Positions 1 to 12,186 of a DNA stretch of 64,000 nucleotides are shown here, in pieces. A program made the translations under genes and the position numbers. Each line of letters begins with the position of its first letter. The stretch's first letter is position 1. Source of the stretch: an uncultured Salinimicrobium sp. (GTDB taxonomy: Bacteria; Bacteroidota; Bacteroidia; Flavobacteriales; Flavobacteriaceae); the NCBI GenBank assembly GCA_946887075.1, contig CAMPKA010000017.1:3379-67378 (forward strand), written 5' to 3'. Below the pieces are notes generated by a model. It saw only the letters and a program-made list of their open reading frames with translations, was not told the origin of the DNA and ran no database searches.

Positions 1-85
1 AAAACGAGTTAAACCTTCTTTAAACGGAAGATACAATCGGGTATATTCCTTATATTTAGTGTATTAACCCTAAAAATCCGACATT

Positions 86-262
86 ATGGAAAGGAGAAGA
101 GAAGATCAGGATCAGCGAAAGCATGAAGAGGAGACCAGAAGATCCAGAATGGAAATGAGCGGAGACCGGGACAAGCAACGAAAAGAGGATGCAGAGCGGG
201 AGGAAGCCATGAGAAAGGATCGTAATCGGGAAGACAGAGAAAGCAGGAACGACAACAGGTAA
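86..262 (+). CDS. Small highly charged hypothetical protein (58 aa)
   Basis: An open frame from ATG to TAA encodes 58 residues, almost all Arg, Glu, Asp, Lys, Gln and Asn, with no hydrophobic core. It begins MERRREDQDQ. Such composition suggests a disordered or single-helix peptide. A near-consensus Bacteroidota -7 box (TATATTTA, last base off) lies at 51-58. No family is recognised. Low-complexity charged frames can occur by chance, so the call is tentative. Confidence 0.35.
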   Translation: MERRREDQDQRKHEEETRRSRMEMSGDRDKQRKEDAEREEAMRKDRNREDRESRNDNR

Positions 263-335
263 CTCATTCCCTGCCCGTCCGCTTCAGTACCACTACAGCG
301 GGCGGGTACCCCCCGTACTGATGGTCAGAAAAGGT

Positions 336-1622
336 TTACTTTTTCTTGGGTTCAAAAACAGGTAAGAGTTTCGTAGTGACCTCTCCGAACCCGATGCGGT
401 ATGGTCCTTCACAGAAACCTCTCATCACCACAGTGTCATTATCTTCGATAAACTTGCGCTGGGATCCGTCGTTTAGTTTTAATGGTTTTTCCCCTTTCCA
501 CGATAGTTCCAGCATAGAACCGTAGGAATCCGGAGTTGGACCGGAAATGGTCCCTGATCCCATCATGTCTCCTGAAAGCACCGGACATCCGTTAATGGTA
601 TGATGGGCCAGTTGCTGACTCATATTCCAGTACATATACTTGAAATTGGACCTTGAGATGAGGTTTTCGGCGCCACCCTCGGGCTTGAGGTAAACCTCAA
701 GATTGATATCGAAACTTTTCTTACCGTTGCTTTGTAGATAGGGAAGGAGTTGTTTCTCAGGTTCCGGACTTTCCACCCTGAAAGGTTCAAGTGCATCCAG
801 GGTCACAATCCAGGGTGAAATGGAGGATGCGAAATTTTTAGCCAGGAAAGGACCGAGGGGGACATATTCCCAGGTCTGGATGTCCCGGGCACTCCAGTCA
901 TTAAACAACACGAGGCCAAAGATGTAATCCTCCGCCTCATCGATCGGGATCGGTTCTCCAAGATGATTGGCGTCAGTAGTGATAAACGCCATTTCCAGTT
1001 CGAAATCCACCTTTTGGGACGGACCGAAAACAGGAACATCAGAATCTTTGGGTTTTGTTTGCCCCTTTGGCCGGTGGACCGGAATTCCACTGGGAATTAT
1101 CGAAGAGCTTCTGCCGTGATACCCTACGGGAATATGAAGCCAGTTCGGTAAGAGGGCATTATCCGGATCCCGAAACATACTGCCTACATTGGTGGCGTGT
1201 TCCTTGCTGGAATAGAAGTCGGTATAGTCCCCCACCAACACAGGCATCTGCATCTCTATCTCGTCCAGGTCAAAAAGGACAACCTTTCTATGGCCGTCGT
1301 TATCCCTGAGTTGTGGAGAATCGGCATCGAATATTTCCGCGATCCTGTTTCGGACGAGTCTCCACGTCTTCTTACCGTCAGAAATGAAATCGTTAAGGGT
1401 GTCTTGCAGGAAAATATCGTCGGTAAGTGGTATTCCATTGAAATAACCCAGTTGATGCAGGGCTCCAAGATCGATAGCAGTATCTCCAATCCGAGTTCCT
1501 ATAGTAATCACATCGTCCCTTGTCAGAAAAACTCCAAAGGGAATGTTCTGAATAGGAAAATCAGAATTTTCCGGAACTTTCAGCCAGGTTTTTCGGTTAG
1601 GATCATTAGCTGTAATCGACAT
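336..1622 (-). CDS. fahA: Fumarylacetoacetase
   Basis: This enzyme catalyses the last step of tyrosine and homogentisate breakdown, hydrolysing fumarylacetoacetate to fumarate and acetoacetate in the cytoplasm. At 428 residues it is close to mammalian FAH length. The conserved active-site block is visible: DFYSSKEHATN near residues 135-145, with Asp135 and His142 matching the metal ligand and catalytic His of FAH; the acidic pair in FELE (208 and 210); and NDWSARD near 241-247. The N-terminal FAH domain (about 15-120) precedes the catalytic domain. It is divergent from glyA, with a perfect -7 box at 1658-1665 on its own strand. No other tyrosine catabolic gene is beside it. Confidence 0.96.
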   Translation of the reverse strand: MSITANDPNRKTWLKVPENSDFPIQNIPFGVFLTRDDVITIGTRIGDTAIDLGALHQLGYFNGIPLTDDIFLQDTLNDFISDGKKTWRLVRNRIAEIFDADSPQLRDNDGHRKVVLFDLDEIEMQMPVLVGDYTDFYSSKEHATNVGSMFRDPDNALLPNWLHIPVGYHGRSSSIIPSGIPVHRPKGQTKPKDSDVPVFGPSQKVDFELEMAFITTDANHLGEPIPIDEAEDYIFGLVLFNDWSARDIQTWEYVPLGPFLAKNFASSISPWIVTLDALEPFRVESPEPEKQLLPYLQSNGKKSFDINLEVYLKPEGGAENLISRSNFKYMYWNMSQQLAHHTINGCPVLSGDMMGSGTISGPTPDSYGSMLELSWKGEKPLKLNDGSQRKFIEDNDTVVMRGFCEGPYRIGFGEVTTKLLPVFEPKKK

Positions 1623-1657
1623 GGTTTATGTTGGTATTTTGTTAAAATCTACTGGAC

Positions 1658-1665
1658 CAAATATA
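1658..1665 (-). promoter_or_regulatory. -7 promoter element of fahA
   Basis: On the minus strand the eight bases read TATATTTG, a perfect TAnnTTTG box. It lies about 36 nt before the fahA start codon. No well-spaced TTG -33 element is seen. Confidence 0.5.
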
Positions 1666-1697
1666 TTATTTTCCCTTCAAGAACCGAATGTATTTAC

Positions 1698-1705
1698 TAC
1701 TTTTG
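1698..1705 (+). promoter_or_regulatory. -7 promoter element of glyA
   Basis: The sequence TACTTTTG is a perfect TAnnTTTG box, 27 nt upstream of the glyA ATG, giving a leader of about 20 nt. It diverges from the fahA box, with about 32 bp between the two. No clear -33 TTG is seen. Confidence 0.5.
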
Positions 1706-1732
1706 AGGAATATTTAACGCAAAAAAAAAGGT

Positions 1733-3007
1733 ATGCAAAGAGACCCCCAAATATTCGATTTGATAGCGGCTGAAAGGAGCAGACAAACCGAAGGTCTGGA
1801 ACTGATTGCAAGCGAGAATTTTGTAAGTGACCAGGTTCTGGAAGCTGCGGGTTCTGTGCTGACAAATAAATATGCAGAGGGTTACCCTGGAAAAAGATAT
1901 TACGGGGGATGTGAAGTGGTGGACCAGGTGGAGAATTTGGCTATTGAGCGGTTGAAGGAATTGTTCGGGGCTGCTTATGCCAATGTGCAACCACATTCCG
2001 GGTCCCAGGCCAACACTGCGGTTTTCCAGGCCTGTCTGAAGCCGGGGGAAAAATTCCTGGGTTTTGATCTCTCTCATGGAGGCCATCTGACCCATGGTTC
2101 TCCTGTGAATTTTTCAGGAAGATTATACCAGCCGGTTTTCTATGGGGTAGACAAGGAGACCGGACTGATCGACTATGATGAAGTGGAGCGAATAGCAGAA
2201 AGGGAAAAACCCAAAATGATCATTGCAGGTGCCTCGGCCTACTCCAGGGAAATTGACTATAAGCGTTTCCGGGAAATTGCCGACAGGACCGGAGCCATTC
2301 TGTTTGCTGATATTGCCCATCCTGCCGGGTTGATCGCAAAAGGATTGCTTTCAGATCCCATTCCCCATTGTCATGTCGTATCCTCGACCACCCATAAAAC
2401 GTTAAGAGGGCCCAGAGGAGGTATCATCATGATGGGTGAGGATTTTGACAACCCTTTTGGTGACAAACTCAAAAACGGGAATCTGAAGAAGATGTCGACA
2501 ATTCTGAACAGCGCAGTATTTCCGGGAAATCAGGGGGGGCCACTGGAGCATATCATCGCTGCCAAGGCCGTTTCTTTCCTGGAGGCGTTATCGGATGATT
2601 TCCTTCATTATACCGTACAGGTAAAGAAGAATGCTGCTGCAATGGCTGAAGCCTTCGTGCAGAGGGATTATCAGGTTATTTCCGGCGGGACTGACAATCA
2701 TATGATGCTGATCGATCTTCGGAACAAAGAGGTTTCTGGGAAGGAAGCTGAAGAAAGCCTTGGCAAAGCCGGAATCACCGTTAACAAGAACATGGTTCCC
2801 TTCGATGACAAATCCCCTTTCGTCACTTCAGGCATTCGAATAGGAACCCCTGCTGTGACAACAAGGGGGCTGAAAGAAAAGGAGATGGATCAGATAGTGG
2901 ATCTTATCGATCGTGTGATCAGTAACACCGACAACGACAAACTTCTCGCGGGAATCGAGCAGGAGGTAAAGGAAATGATGAGCAAAAGGCCTCTGTTTCA
3001 GGCATAG
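1733..3007 (+). CDS. glyA: Serine hydroxymethyltransferase
   Basis: This PLP enzyme interconverts serine and glycine with transfer of a one-carbon unit to tetrahydrofolate, feeding purine, thymidylate and methionine synthesis. The 424 residues match the family's length. The PLP lysine is Lys222 in the signature [13 protein letters not shown]. The N-terminal LIASENF (24-30) and YPGKRYYGG (51-59) motifs are intact. The ATG follows an A-rich leader with only a weak ribosome site, as is usual in Bacteroidota. Confidence 0.98.
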   Translation: MQRDPQIFDLIAAERSRQTEGLELIASENFVSDQVLEAAGSVLTNKYAEGYPGKRYYGGCEVVDQVENLAIERLKELFGAAYANVQPHSGSQANTAVFQACLKPGEKFLGFDLSHGGHLTHGSPVNFSGRLYQPVFYGVDKETGLIDYDEVERIAEREKPKMIIAGASAYSREIDYKRFREIADRTGAILFADIAHPAGLIAKGLLSDPIPHCHVVSSTTHKTLRGPRGGIIMMGEDFDNPFGDKLKNGNLKKMSTILNSAVFPGNQGGPLEHIIAAKAVSFLEALSDDFLHYTVQVKKNAAAMAEAFVQRDYQVISGGTDNHMMLIDLRNKEVSGKEAEESLGKAGITVNKNMVPFDDKSPFVTSGIRIGTPAVTTRGLKEKEMDQIVDLIDRVISNTDNDKLLAGIEQEVKEMMSKRPLFQA

Positions 3008-3023
3008 GCACTCTAGGGGTCAA

Positions 3024-3434
3024 TCAAACTTTTTTGTGGAAAATCTGACGCAAATCCCTGGTGATCCGGGTCGGTTTTTTATGCTCTGAATCCAACAGAC
3101 ACCAGATGGATTTTGAGCTGACCAAAAGCTCGCCTGTTGCTTCATTTCTGATGTTGACGTAGCGTTCAGAGGTCACATGTGTCACTTCTCCGACATAGGT
3201 CTCCACCACAATAGGGTCATTGAGAAAGGCCTGTTTTTTATAATCGATTTCATGCCTGACCAGAACCCAGAGGAATTTCTTTTTTAGCTGGGGAGTGGCC
3301 CGGAGTTCCCAGTGCTCCTTGGCGATGTTCTGGACCCACTGAACATACTGAACATTGTTTACATGATGCTGTTCATCCAGGTCCTGAAGACCGACCTGAA
3401 GATGCTTGGTGAAAATTTCTGCAGGTTCTACCAT
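3024..3434 (-). CDS. Hot-dog fold acyl-CoA thioesterase (4HBT/YbgC-like)
   Basis: A 136-residue single-domain protein of the 4-hydroxybenzoyl-CoA thioesterase family, expected to hydrolyse an acyl-CoA or acyl-ACP thioester in the cytoplasm. The active-site segment has the family pattern with the catalytic Asp20 just before HVNN (24-27) and Tyr30. The substrate cannot be told from sequence. Its ATG directly abuts the stop codon of the upstream glutamine cyclotransferase gene, with no bases between, so translational coupling is likely. Confidence 0.88.
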   Translation of the reverse strand: MVEPAEIFTKHLQVGLQDLDEQHHVNNVQYVQWVQNIAKEHWELRATPQLKKKFLWVLVRHEIDYKKQAFLNDPIVVETYVGEVTHVTSERYVNIRNEATGELLVSSKSIWCLLDSEHKKPTRITRDLRQIFHKKV

Positions 3435-4499
3435 TTATTCAGGAATTATTCTGACCTCAAAGAGGGTATCCCAGTCCTTTCCTGTCACATACAGCTTCTG
3501 AGTCTGGGGATCATAGGCGATCCCGTTGAGCACGTCATTCACCGGGTCGAGTTCCTCGACATTGCCCAATTCTTCCCTGAGCCCCTGGAAATTGATTACC
3601 CCTTCTACGGCGCCATTTTCAGGATTTATTATGGCTACTCCGTCCTTTTGATAAGTGTTGGCGTATAATCTACCCGATACCCATTCCAGCTCGTTGAGCT
3701 GAGTGGCAATCGTCCTGTTCGTTACGGTTTGTATGAAAGATTGCTCTGCCAGTTCTTCAGGATCGAGGATCCAGATCTTTTCAGTGCCGTCGCTTTTATA
3801 TAACCTTTGGCCATCATTGGCCAGCCCCCACCCTTCCTTGCTCTGGCCGTAGGCGAATTCCCCTATTTTTTCGAAATCCTCCAGGTCATAGATAAATCCG
3901 ATATCCTCTTTCCAGGTGAGCTGATATATCTTTCCATCCAGGATGGTTATCCCTTCAGCAAAGTAAGTGGCGGGAATGTCTATTTTCTTGAGCACTTCGC
4001 CGGATTGCAGATCCACTTTTCGCAGAGAGGAACTACCATAATGACCGGTGCTTTCATATAGGATGCCCTGATGAAACTCCAAACCCTGGGTATAGGCATC
4101 GGTGGCATGTGGAAATCTTCCGGTTATCTCATAGGCATAGGTGACTGGGGCTTTATCGTTATACAACACGATTTCACTGGAAACTTCTTCATAATCTTTA
4201 CCGGTATAGATCCTGGCCGATAAATTCCATTTTCCGAGCTTTTCGTACTGAAAGCTGTATCTCAGGTCTTCCTTGGGGAGGGTCTTTTGTAAGCGCTGCT
4301 CTCCCAGATAGTAAACAATGGAATCTACGGCAGGTCCTGCTCCTGTTAGCTGCGCCTGAATTTCCTCCCCCAGATGGAACTCTTTCTTTTCCCCGATGAT
4401 AGATAAGGTATAGTCCAATCCATCCTCTGCCGGATCCTCCCCGCAGGAGAGGACCATTCCACATAATAACAAGACGATCAGGAGGCTAACTTTGCTCAT
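3435..4499 (-). CDS. Glutaminyl-peptide cyclotransferase-like lipoprotein
   Basis: A 354-residue exported lipoprotein. The signal peptide ends at a lipobox (VLSC, Cys19). Residues from about 115 to 350 match the plant/bacterial glutaminyl cyclotransferase family, a five-bladed propeller that converts N-terminal glutamine to pyroglutamate; the segment with HATDAYTQGLEF is the family hallmark. Residues 25-110 look like a separate beta-sandwich domain typical of the Bacteroidota version. The likely role is maturation or protection of exported proteins. It is the first gene of a two-gene unit with the thioesterase. Confidence 0.9.
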   Translation of the reverse strand: MSKVSLLIVLLLCGMVLSCGEDPAEDGLDYTLSIIGEKKEFHLGEEIQAQLTGAGPAVDSIVYYLGEQRLQKTLPKEDLRYSFQYEKLGKWNLSARIYTGKDYEEVSSEIVLYNDKAPVTYAYEITGRFPHATDAYTQGLEFHQGILYESTGHYGSSSLRKVDLQSGEVLKKIDIPATYFAEGITILDGKIYQLTWKEDIGFIYDLEDFEKIGEFAYGQSKEGWGLANDGQRLYKSDGTEKIWILDPEELAEQSFIQTVTNRTIATQLNELEWVSGRLYANTYQKDGVAIINPENGAVEGVINFQGLREELGNVEELDPVNDVLNGIAYDPQTQKLYVTGKDWDTLFEVRIIPE

Positions 4500-4554
4500 G
4501 TTTTTTCTACTGGGTTGTTTCGAACAAATTTAAATATTTCAGCGCAGAACCGGG

Positions 4555-4584
4555 TTGTAAAAAGAAGGAAAGGTTGTATATTTG
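4555..4584 (+). promoter_or_regulatory. Promoter of the SRP RNA
   Basis: A perfect Bacteroidota housekeeping promoter: -33 TTG at 4555-4557, a 19-nt spacer, then -7 TATATTTG at 4577-4584. The RNA's 5' helix begins five bases after the last G. That gives a local ruler for start sites elsewhere in the window. Confidence 0.85.
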
Positions 4585-4588
4585 CCCC

Positions 4589-4682
4589 GGCAAGTCCCAC
4601 ACAACCAGCTCCTGCTGAATCCCCCAGGGCGGGAACGCAGCAAGGGTAAGCGGTCGTAGCGGTGTGATGTGGGTCGCTTGCC
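4589..4682 (+). ncRNA. ffs: Signal recognition particle RNA, bacterial small type
   Basis: About 94 nt of non-coding RNA that binds Ffh and targets nascent membrane proteins to the Sec machinery. The 5' end GGCAAG (4589-4594) pairs with CTTGCC (4677-4682). A second helix pairs CCCACA near 4596 with TGTGGG near 4669. The apical domain carries the conserved SRP core GGAACGCAGCAAGGG at about 4632-4646. A T-run at 4684-4689 follows the closing helix and probably terminates it. Exact ends are inferred from the helix and promoter. Confidence 0.9.
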
Positions 4683-4725
4683 ATTTTTTGTTTCCTCTGG
4701 TCATTAATTGTTGCATCTTTGCTGG

Positions 4726-5541
4726 ATGGAAAAAAATGCATCTCCTAAGGTCGTTTTAATAACTGGGGCATCTTCCGGAATAGGGGAGGCTGTTGCAGAA
4801 TTTCTTCATTCCAAGAACTACAGGGTGTACGGGACCAGCAGGAAACCCCGAAAGAAGGAATCGCTTTTCGAGATCCTGACCCTAGATGTAACCAAACCTG
4901 ATACCATACATGATGCCATCGCGTCCATTATTTCCAAAGAAGGCCGTTTAGATGTTCTGGTGAACAACGCAGGGATAGGCATAACAGGTCCCATCGAGGA
5001 GACTCCTGATGAGGAAATCAAAAAGGCTTTTGACACCAATTTTTTCGGTCCTCTTAATGTCATCAAAGCGGTCCTCCCGCAAATGCGGAAGCAAAGGAGC
5101 GGACTGATTATCAACGTAACATCTATCGCAGGTTATATGGGTCTTCCGTTTCGCGGCATTTATTGTGCTTCCAAAGGAGCCCTTGAACTTACCACGGAAG
5201 CCTTTCGTATGGAACTAAAGGAATTCAATATCAAGATGACCAACGTGGCACCGGGGGATTTTGCGACCAATATCGCTGCCGGGAGATATCATGTCCCAGT
5301 AGCGGATGAATCTCCTTACCAAAAGCGTTACGGAACTACGCTCCGGCTGATGAACCAGCACGTGGATGAGGGACAGGACCCGCTGGTGATGGCAAGGGCG
5401 ATCCACCGCATCCTGCAGGAGAGGGATCCGAAAATTCATTACCGGGTAGGGGACCGGCTCCAGAGGTTTTCTGTGGCTCTGAAAAGAATCCTTCCCGATA
5501 AAGTCTATGAGAGACTGCTTCTTAACCACTATAATTTGTAA
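4726..5541 (+). CDS. Short-chain dehydrogenase/reductase
   Basis: An NAD(P)-dependent oxidoreductase of the classical SDR family, 271 residues. Visible motifs are the cofactor loop TGASSGIG (13-20), NNAG (80-83) and the catalytic Ser133, Tyr146 and Lys150 (YCASK). The C-terminal extension resembles sterol or 3-oxoacyl-type SDRs, but the substrate is unknown. The ATG at 4726 is preferred over an upstream TTG at 4708 because the cofactor fold starts right after it and a near-consensus -7 box (CATCTTTG, 4713-4720) puts transcription start almost on this ATG. The stop codon overlaps the next gene's promoter. Confidence 0.9.
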   Translation: MEKNASPKVVLITGASSGIGEAVAEFLHSKNYRVYGTSRKPRKKESLFEILTLDVTKPDTIHDAIASIISKEGRLDVLVNNAGIGITGPIEETPDEEIKKAFDTNFFGPLNVIKAVLPQMRKQRSGLIINVTSIAGYMGLPFRGIYCASKGALELTTEAFRMELKEFNIKMTNVAPGDFATNIAAGRYHVPVADESPYQKRYGTTLRLMNQHVDEGQDPLVMARAIHRILQERDPKIHYRVGDRLQRFSVALKRILPDKVYERLLLNHYNL

Positions 5542-5546
5542 TTTTG
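5539..5546 (+). promoter_or_regulatory. -7 promoter element of the transaldolase gene
   Basis: TAATTTTG is a perfect TAnnTTTG box. Its first three bases are the TAA stop codon of the SDR gene. It gives a leader of about 46 nt before the transaldolase ATG. No well-spaced TTG is seen upstream. Confidence 0.5.
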
Positions 5547-5596
5547 CAGAACCAAAAGCATCCGGAAACATAAACCTCCAAAACCATAACACACTC

Positions 5597-6250
5597 ATGA
5601 AATTTTTTATTGATACCGCAAACCTAGACCAGATTAAAGAAGCCCAGGAATTGGGCGTCCTTGACGGCGTAACGACCAATCCCTCCTTAATGGCTAAGGA
5701 AGGTATCACAGGCAAGGATAACATCATAGCGCACTACAAGAAGATCTGCGAAATTGTGGAAGGAGATGTCAGTGCGGAGGTGATCGCGACGGATTTTCAG
5801 GGCATTGTTCGCGAGGGAGAGGAGCTTGCCAAACTCCATGATCAGATCATTGTAAAGGTGCCCATGATCGGGGAAGGAGTGAAGGCGATAAAGTACTTCA
5901 GCGATAAAGGAATCAAGACGAATTGTACGCTGGTCTTTTCTGCCGGACAGGCGCTGCTTGCCGCCAAAGCAGGAGCCACCTACGTTTCTCCCTTTATCGG
6001 TCGACTGGATGATATTTCAACCGATGGGCTGAATCTTATTTCGGAAATCCGGCTGATTTATGATAATTACGGATTTCAGACCCAGATCCTGGCAGCCTCG
6101 GTTCGCCATACCATGCATGTCATCGATTGTGCCAAGATAGGAGCTGATGTCATGACCGGTCCTTTGTCTGCAATAAAAGGATTGCTAAATCACCCCCTGA
6201 CCGATATTGGACTGGAGAAATTCCTGGCCGACCATCAGAAGGGAAATTGA
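5597..6250 (+). CDS. tal: Transaldolase (short type, fructose-6-phosphate aldolase-like)
   Basis: A 217-residue TIM-barrel enzyme of the small transaldolase subfamily (TalC/MipB). It transfers a dihydroxyacetone unit between sugar phosphates in the non-oxidative pentose phosphate pathway. The start is [10 protein letters not shown], typical for the group. The Schiff-base lysine is Lys87 in IVKVPM, and TTNPS (26-30) is intact. A frame extends upstream to 5507 inside the SDR gene but has no family similarity, so ATG 5597 is used. A strong terminator follows. Confidence 0.95.
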   Translation: MKFFIDTANLDQIKEAQELGVLDGVTTNPSLMAKEGITGKDNIIAHYKKICEIVEGDVSAEVIATDFQGIVREGEELAKLHDQIIVKVPMIGEGVKAIKYFSDKGIKTNCTLVFSAGQALLAAKAGATYVSPFIGRLDDISTDGLNLISEIRLIYDNYGFQTQILAASVRHTMHVIDCAKIGADVMTGPLSAIKGLLNHPLTDIGLEKFLADHQKGN

Positions 6251-6275
6251 TCCAGGCCAGAAACCCCCATAAATG

Positions 6276-6301
6276 ACTCCTCATTTTGAGGAGTTTTTTT
6301 T
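6276..6301 (+). terminator. Intrinsic terminator after tal
   Basis: An 8-bp perfect stem (ACTCCTCA at 6276-6283 with TGAGGAGT at 6287-6294), a 3-nt loop and a run of T to 6301. Confidence 0.9.
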
Positions 6302-6429
6302 GCTCTCATTTTTCCTCCCGGTAATACCATTGATCGAGTATCTCCTCTGTTGGTCCATCTTTTTACCGGTTGGCAAGGAATTCGGATATCTTGAAAACAG
6401 TTAACTATTGTTTCATTAAAATTACCAAT

Positions 6430-6894
6430 ATGAAATCAACTTTACTGTTTACCCTGTTTACTGCACTGATCCTGCCATTGGCGGTTATTTCTCAGGAAGT
6501 ACAAGAGACTTCTCAGGATAAAGTTCTCAGAGCGGAAATTCAAGAAAATTTTAAAGGTATAGGGGAAGCGATGGCTGCTGGTGATCCCGAGCTTGTTGCA
6601 ACTCATTGGACGGAGGACGCCCTGATCAAATTTCCAGGACAAAAACCGCTATGGGGCAGAGACGCTATTGCCAGGGAGCATCAAAAGATGCTGGACATGG
6701 GAATCGTGGTCAAGCCGAAAACTCTTGAGGTAGAACGTTTGGGAAAAATGGCTTACGAGATAGGGGAGTACGAGGTTCTGGATCTCGATGGCAACATTCT
6801 CGATTCAGGAACCTACGCCAGTATTTGGAAAAAAGTAGATGGGGAATGGAAAATCTACCGGGACGTTATCAGCAGTAACGGATCCGCAAAATAA
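6430..6894 (+). CDS. Secreted DUF4440/SnoaL-like protein
   Basis: A 154-residue protein with a cleavable signal peptide (about residues 1-20, hydrophobic, ending near VISQ). It is followed by one NTF2-like domain of the DUF4440/SnoaL type: the helix with AMAAGDPELVATHWTEDA, then the strand with IWKKVDGEWKIYRDV. Members bind small hydrophobic ligands or serve as scaffolds, and no reaction can be assigned. The ATG at 6430 is chosen because it begins the signal peptide; a longer frame from 6370 adds unrelated residues. Confidence 0.8.
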   Translation: MKSTLLFTLFTALILPLAVISQEVQETSQDKVLRAEIQENFKGIGEAMAAGDPELVATHWTEDALIKFPGQKPLWGRDAIAREHQKMLDMGIVVKPKTLEVERLGKMAYEIGEYEVLDLDGNILDSGTYASIWKKVDGEWKIYRDVISSNGSAK

Positions 6895-6932
6895 AAGAAC
6901 TTTTCAGCTCGGGATACGTTTGGGCAATGCGG

Positions 6933-10162
<3,230 letters not shown>

Positions 10163-10167
10163 AGGGA

Positions 10168-10356
10168 TCAGGCTTCAGCAGTTTTAAAAAACCTGTAGAG
10201 ATCCCATCCTCCGAGCAGTACAAAGGCTATGGCGACAATAACTCTGAAAGTGGAATAACTCGCCCCGTTAAAAAAGGAGAACAGGCGGTACCCCCCGTAG
10301 CCAATGAAAACGAGACCCAGAAAAAGATTGAGATAATTTCTTGGGCGGGATTTCAT
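10168..10356 (-). CDS. Small two-helix membrane protein
   Basis: Sixty-two residues with two predicted membrane helices (about 9-27 and 37-55) joined by a short polar turn, and basic residues at the N-terminus. No family function is recognised. It lies 8 bp after the DUF2007 gene on the same strand, so the two are probably co-transcribed. Confidence 0.6.
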   Translation of the reverse strand: MKSRPRNYLNLFLGLVFIGYGGYRLFSFFNGASYSTFRVIVAIAFVLLGGWDLYRFFKTAEA

Positions 10357-10364
10357 CAGTTCTA

Positions 10365-10598
10365 CTATTCTTCAGGAAAGGTTTCCCGGACGATCTTACG
10401 TGCTTTTTCGTAATAGGCCGATGGGGTGAATAATAAAACCTGCCCCGGAAGACCTCCTCCAAAGCCCGCCCGGAGTCCAGCTTCAAAATCATTCCGGACT
10501 CGGCTGGGAATGCCCTGCTCCTCCATTAATGTCTGGAGATGCTGAACATTGACTTCAGAACCGGTATATACCCTTTTATATTCTTCTTCTGATTCCAC
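10365..10598 (-). CDS. DUF2007-domain protein
   Basis: A 77-residue soluble protein matching DUF2007, a small ferredoxin-like fold sometimes described as a signal-transduction domain. The family features visible are a start in which the residue before the helix asks which gene copy to read (VYTGSEVNVQHLQTLMEEQG), and a C-terminal segment ending with a helix KARKIVRETF. The function is unknown. It is the first gene of a short two-gene unit with the small membrane protein. Confidence 0.72.
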   Translation of the reverse strand: MESEEEYKRVYTGSEVNVQHLQTLMEEQGIPSRVRNDFEAGLRAGFGGGLPGQVLLFTPSAYYEKARKIVRETFPEE

Positions 10599-10675
10599 GG
10601 AGAGGCATTTAGAAATTTAAATTTAAGAAGAGGATTTGGACCTCGACAGCATTTTAGTTCCAGTTTAACATATTC

Positions 10676-11548
10676 TCAGCCATTGAAAAACTTGCTGTTC
10701 CAGATTGCGGAACTTACGTTCTTTCCCAGGCTTATCCCATAGAAAAATACGAGTCCGACCATGGCTTTAAAGCAGTATAGGAAAATGATGAAAAACTCAG
10801 AGGTTTCTCTAAAGGTGTTGAAAAAGACTTCCCGAATGGCAAAAGCCATAAAGAAACTGGTGATAAAGCTGAAAATAAGAACGTTCTCGAGGTTCCTCAG
10901 AGGCCACATCAAAAATTTTCTCATCGGATGGATGTCTCTCCCCCACTTGTGAATCAGGTAGTAATAATCATTCCCGATCGGAGCGAAAAGCATCGGGTCA
11001 TCAGCATTCTCCAATCTGAAAAATTCAGCAGGTCCCACGATCCGGAAATCCTGAAGCACCGTCTGATGCCGTTTTTCCAGGTCCTTAATCCGGAGGATGG
11101 CTTCATTGGGTAGTTCTTGGCTGTAACGGAACGCGGGAAGGAATCTGAGACGGTACCTGATGCAAAGCGATTTTATCTGGGATAGATGAAATACGTTGTT
11201 GTATTCCAGTAGATCCGGATCGAAACTGTTGGAAAAGGATTCATCCTCAGATGGTTTCGACAGACGAGTCCGGATATCCCGTTCCTTTGCCTGTTCGGAT
11301 CTGAGAATCCGCATTACTTCGGCCAAAACAATGTCCGGATCAGCGTTTTTTTTTCTGATGGTTACAAGTTCTTTCTGAAGATCTTTCCGTGGGAGCATCA
11401 TAACAGCCCAAATTAGCAACAGTGCTAAAAATACATCACCTCGCCGAGAAAAGAAACGGGAACGGGGATAATTAACCTTCTTTAATGTTAATTTTAAGAA
11501 GTGCCGGTTAAAGAATTGGTAAAGCAAAACCCTTGCAGAAGGGTTCAT
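10676..11548 (-). CDS. Membrane protein of unknown function
   Basis: About 290 residues with one N-terminal membrane helix (near 37-52), a large soluble middle of about 160 residues rich in charged helices, and two C-terminal helices (about 222-242 and 253-275). No motif or family is recognised. The first 30 residues lie over an inverted repeat (AACCCTT / AAGGGTT at 11528-11545) that may belong to the divergent gene's control region, so the true start could be internal. Confidence 0.6.
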   Translation of the reverse strand: MNPSARVLLYQFFNRHFLKLTLKKVNYPRSRFFSRRGDVFLALLLIWAVMMLPRKDLQKELVTIRKKNADPDIVLAEVMRILRSEQAKERDIRTRLSKPSEDESFSNSFDPDLLEYNNVFHLSQIKSLCIRYRLRFLPAFRYSQELPNEAILRIKDLEKRHQTVLQDFRIVGPAEFFRLENADDPMLFAPIGNDYYYLIHKWGRDIHPMRKFLMWPLRNLENVLIFSFITSFFMAFAIREVFFNTFRETSEFFIIFLYCFKAMVGLVFFYGISLGKNVSSAIWNSKFFNG

Positions 11549-11583
11549 TGAATAATTTTTATCTTGCCAAAAACTTTTCTTTT

Positions 11584-12171
11584 ATGAGATCCATTACGAA
11601 TATTGCGGCGATGAGCCTGGTGTTGAGTATTCTTATGATGAGTTGTGGCCCACGGGTGAAGACCAATAAAACCACCGCCCGGGACCTCGATAGTTTCTCC
11701 AGCTACGCTTTTCTGCCCAACCAGGACACTATCAGGACTACCAGTTATGACAACACTTATGTGAACGAAATTGTCATTAGTGAAATTCGTGAAAACATGC
11801 AGCAGTTGGATTACCGTCTTGACCAGAATCAACCTGATCTACTGGTTTATTACCATCTGATGCTGGATGAGGAGATCGCAGTCAATGCGAATCCCGTATA
11901 CACCAATTACAGTTATTACCGTCCCGGGTATTATGTCGGGCCTTACTACAGGAACTACCTCTATAATAACTATTTTACAATACCCCGCATCATTGGAACC
12001 AGAGTGGAGCAGATTCCCTATCGGGAAGGGACATTGGTCATCGATATCATCGACAGGAGGACCAATGAAATTCTATGGAGAGGAGCCTCTGAGGATGTGA
12101 TCACACCGAATAACCTTGAGGAGGAACTTCGGGAATACGTCAATGCAATATTCGAGGAATTTCCGAAATAG
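11584..12171 (+). CDS. DUF4136 lipoprotein
   Basis: A 195-residue lipoprotein with the lipobox SILMMSC (Cys21). The body matches DUF4136, an envelope domain common in Bacteroidota: the opening DLDSFSSYAFLPNQDT, the central RENMQQLDYRL, and the closing DIIDRRTNEILWRG. The Tyr/Asn/Pro-rich stretch near residues 105-130 is a variable loop. The function is unknown, probably at the outer membrane. The ATG at 11584 is chosen because it starts the signal peptide. Confidence 0.82.
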   Translation: MRSITNIAAMSLVLSILMMSCGPRVKTNKTTARDLDSFSSYAFLPNQDTIRTTSYDNTYVNEIVISEIRENMQQLDYRLDQNQPDLLVYYHLMLDEEIAVNANPVYTNYSYYRPGYYVGPYYRNYLYNNYFTIPRIIGTRVEQIPYREGTLVIDIIDRRTNEILWRGASEDVITPNNLEEELREYVNAIFEEFPK

Positions 12172-12186
12172 TTCCCAGCGGTATTA

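Noticed and set aside
803..1706. Long frames on either strand inside fahA
   Set aside because: They are shadows of a well-conserved enzyme and have no recognisable domain.
11528..11545. AACCCTT/AAGGGTT inverted repeat as a terminator or operator
   Set aside because: It has no T-run and sits at the divergent start of two genes; too short to call either.
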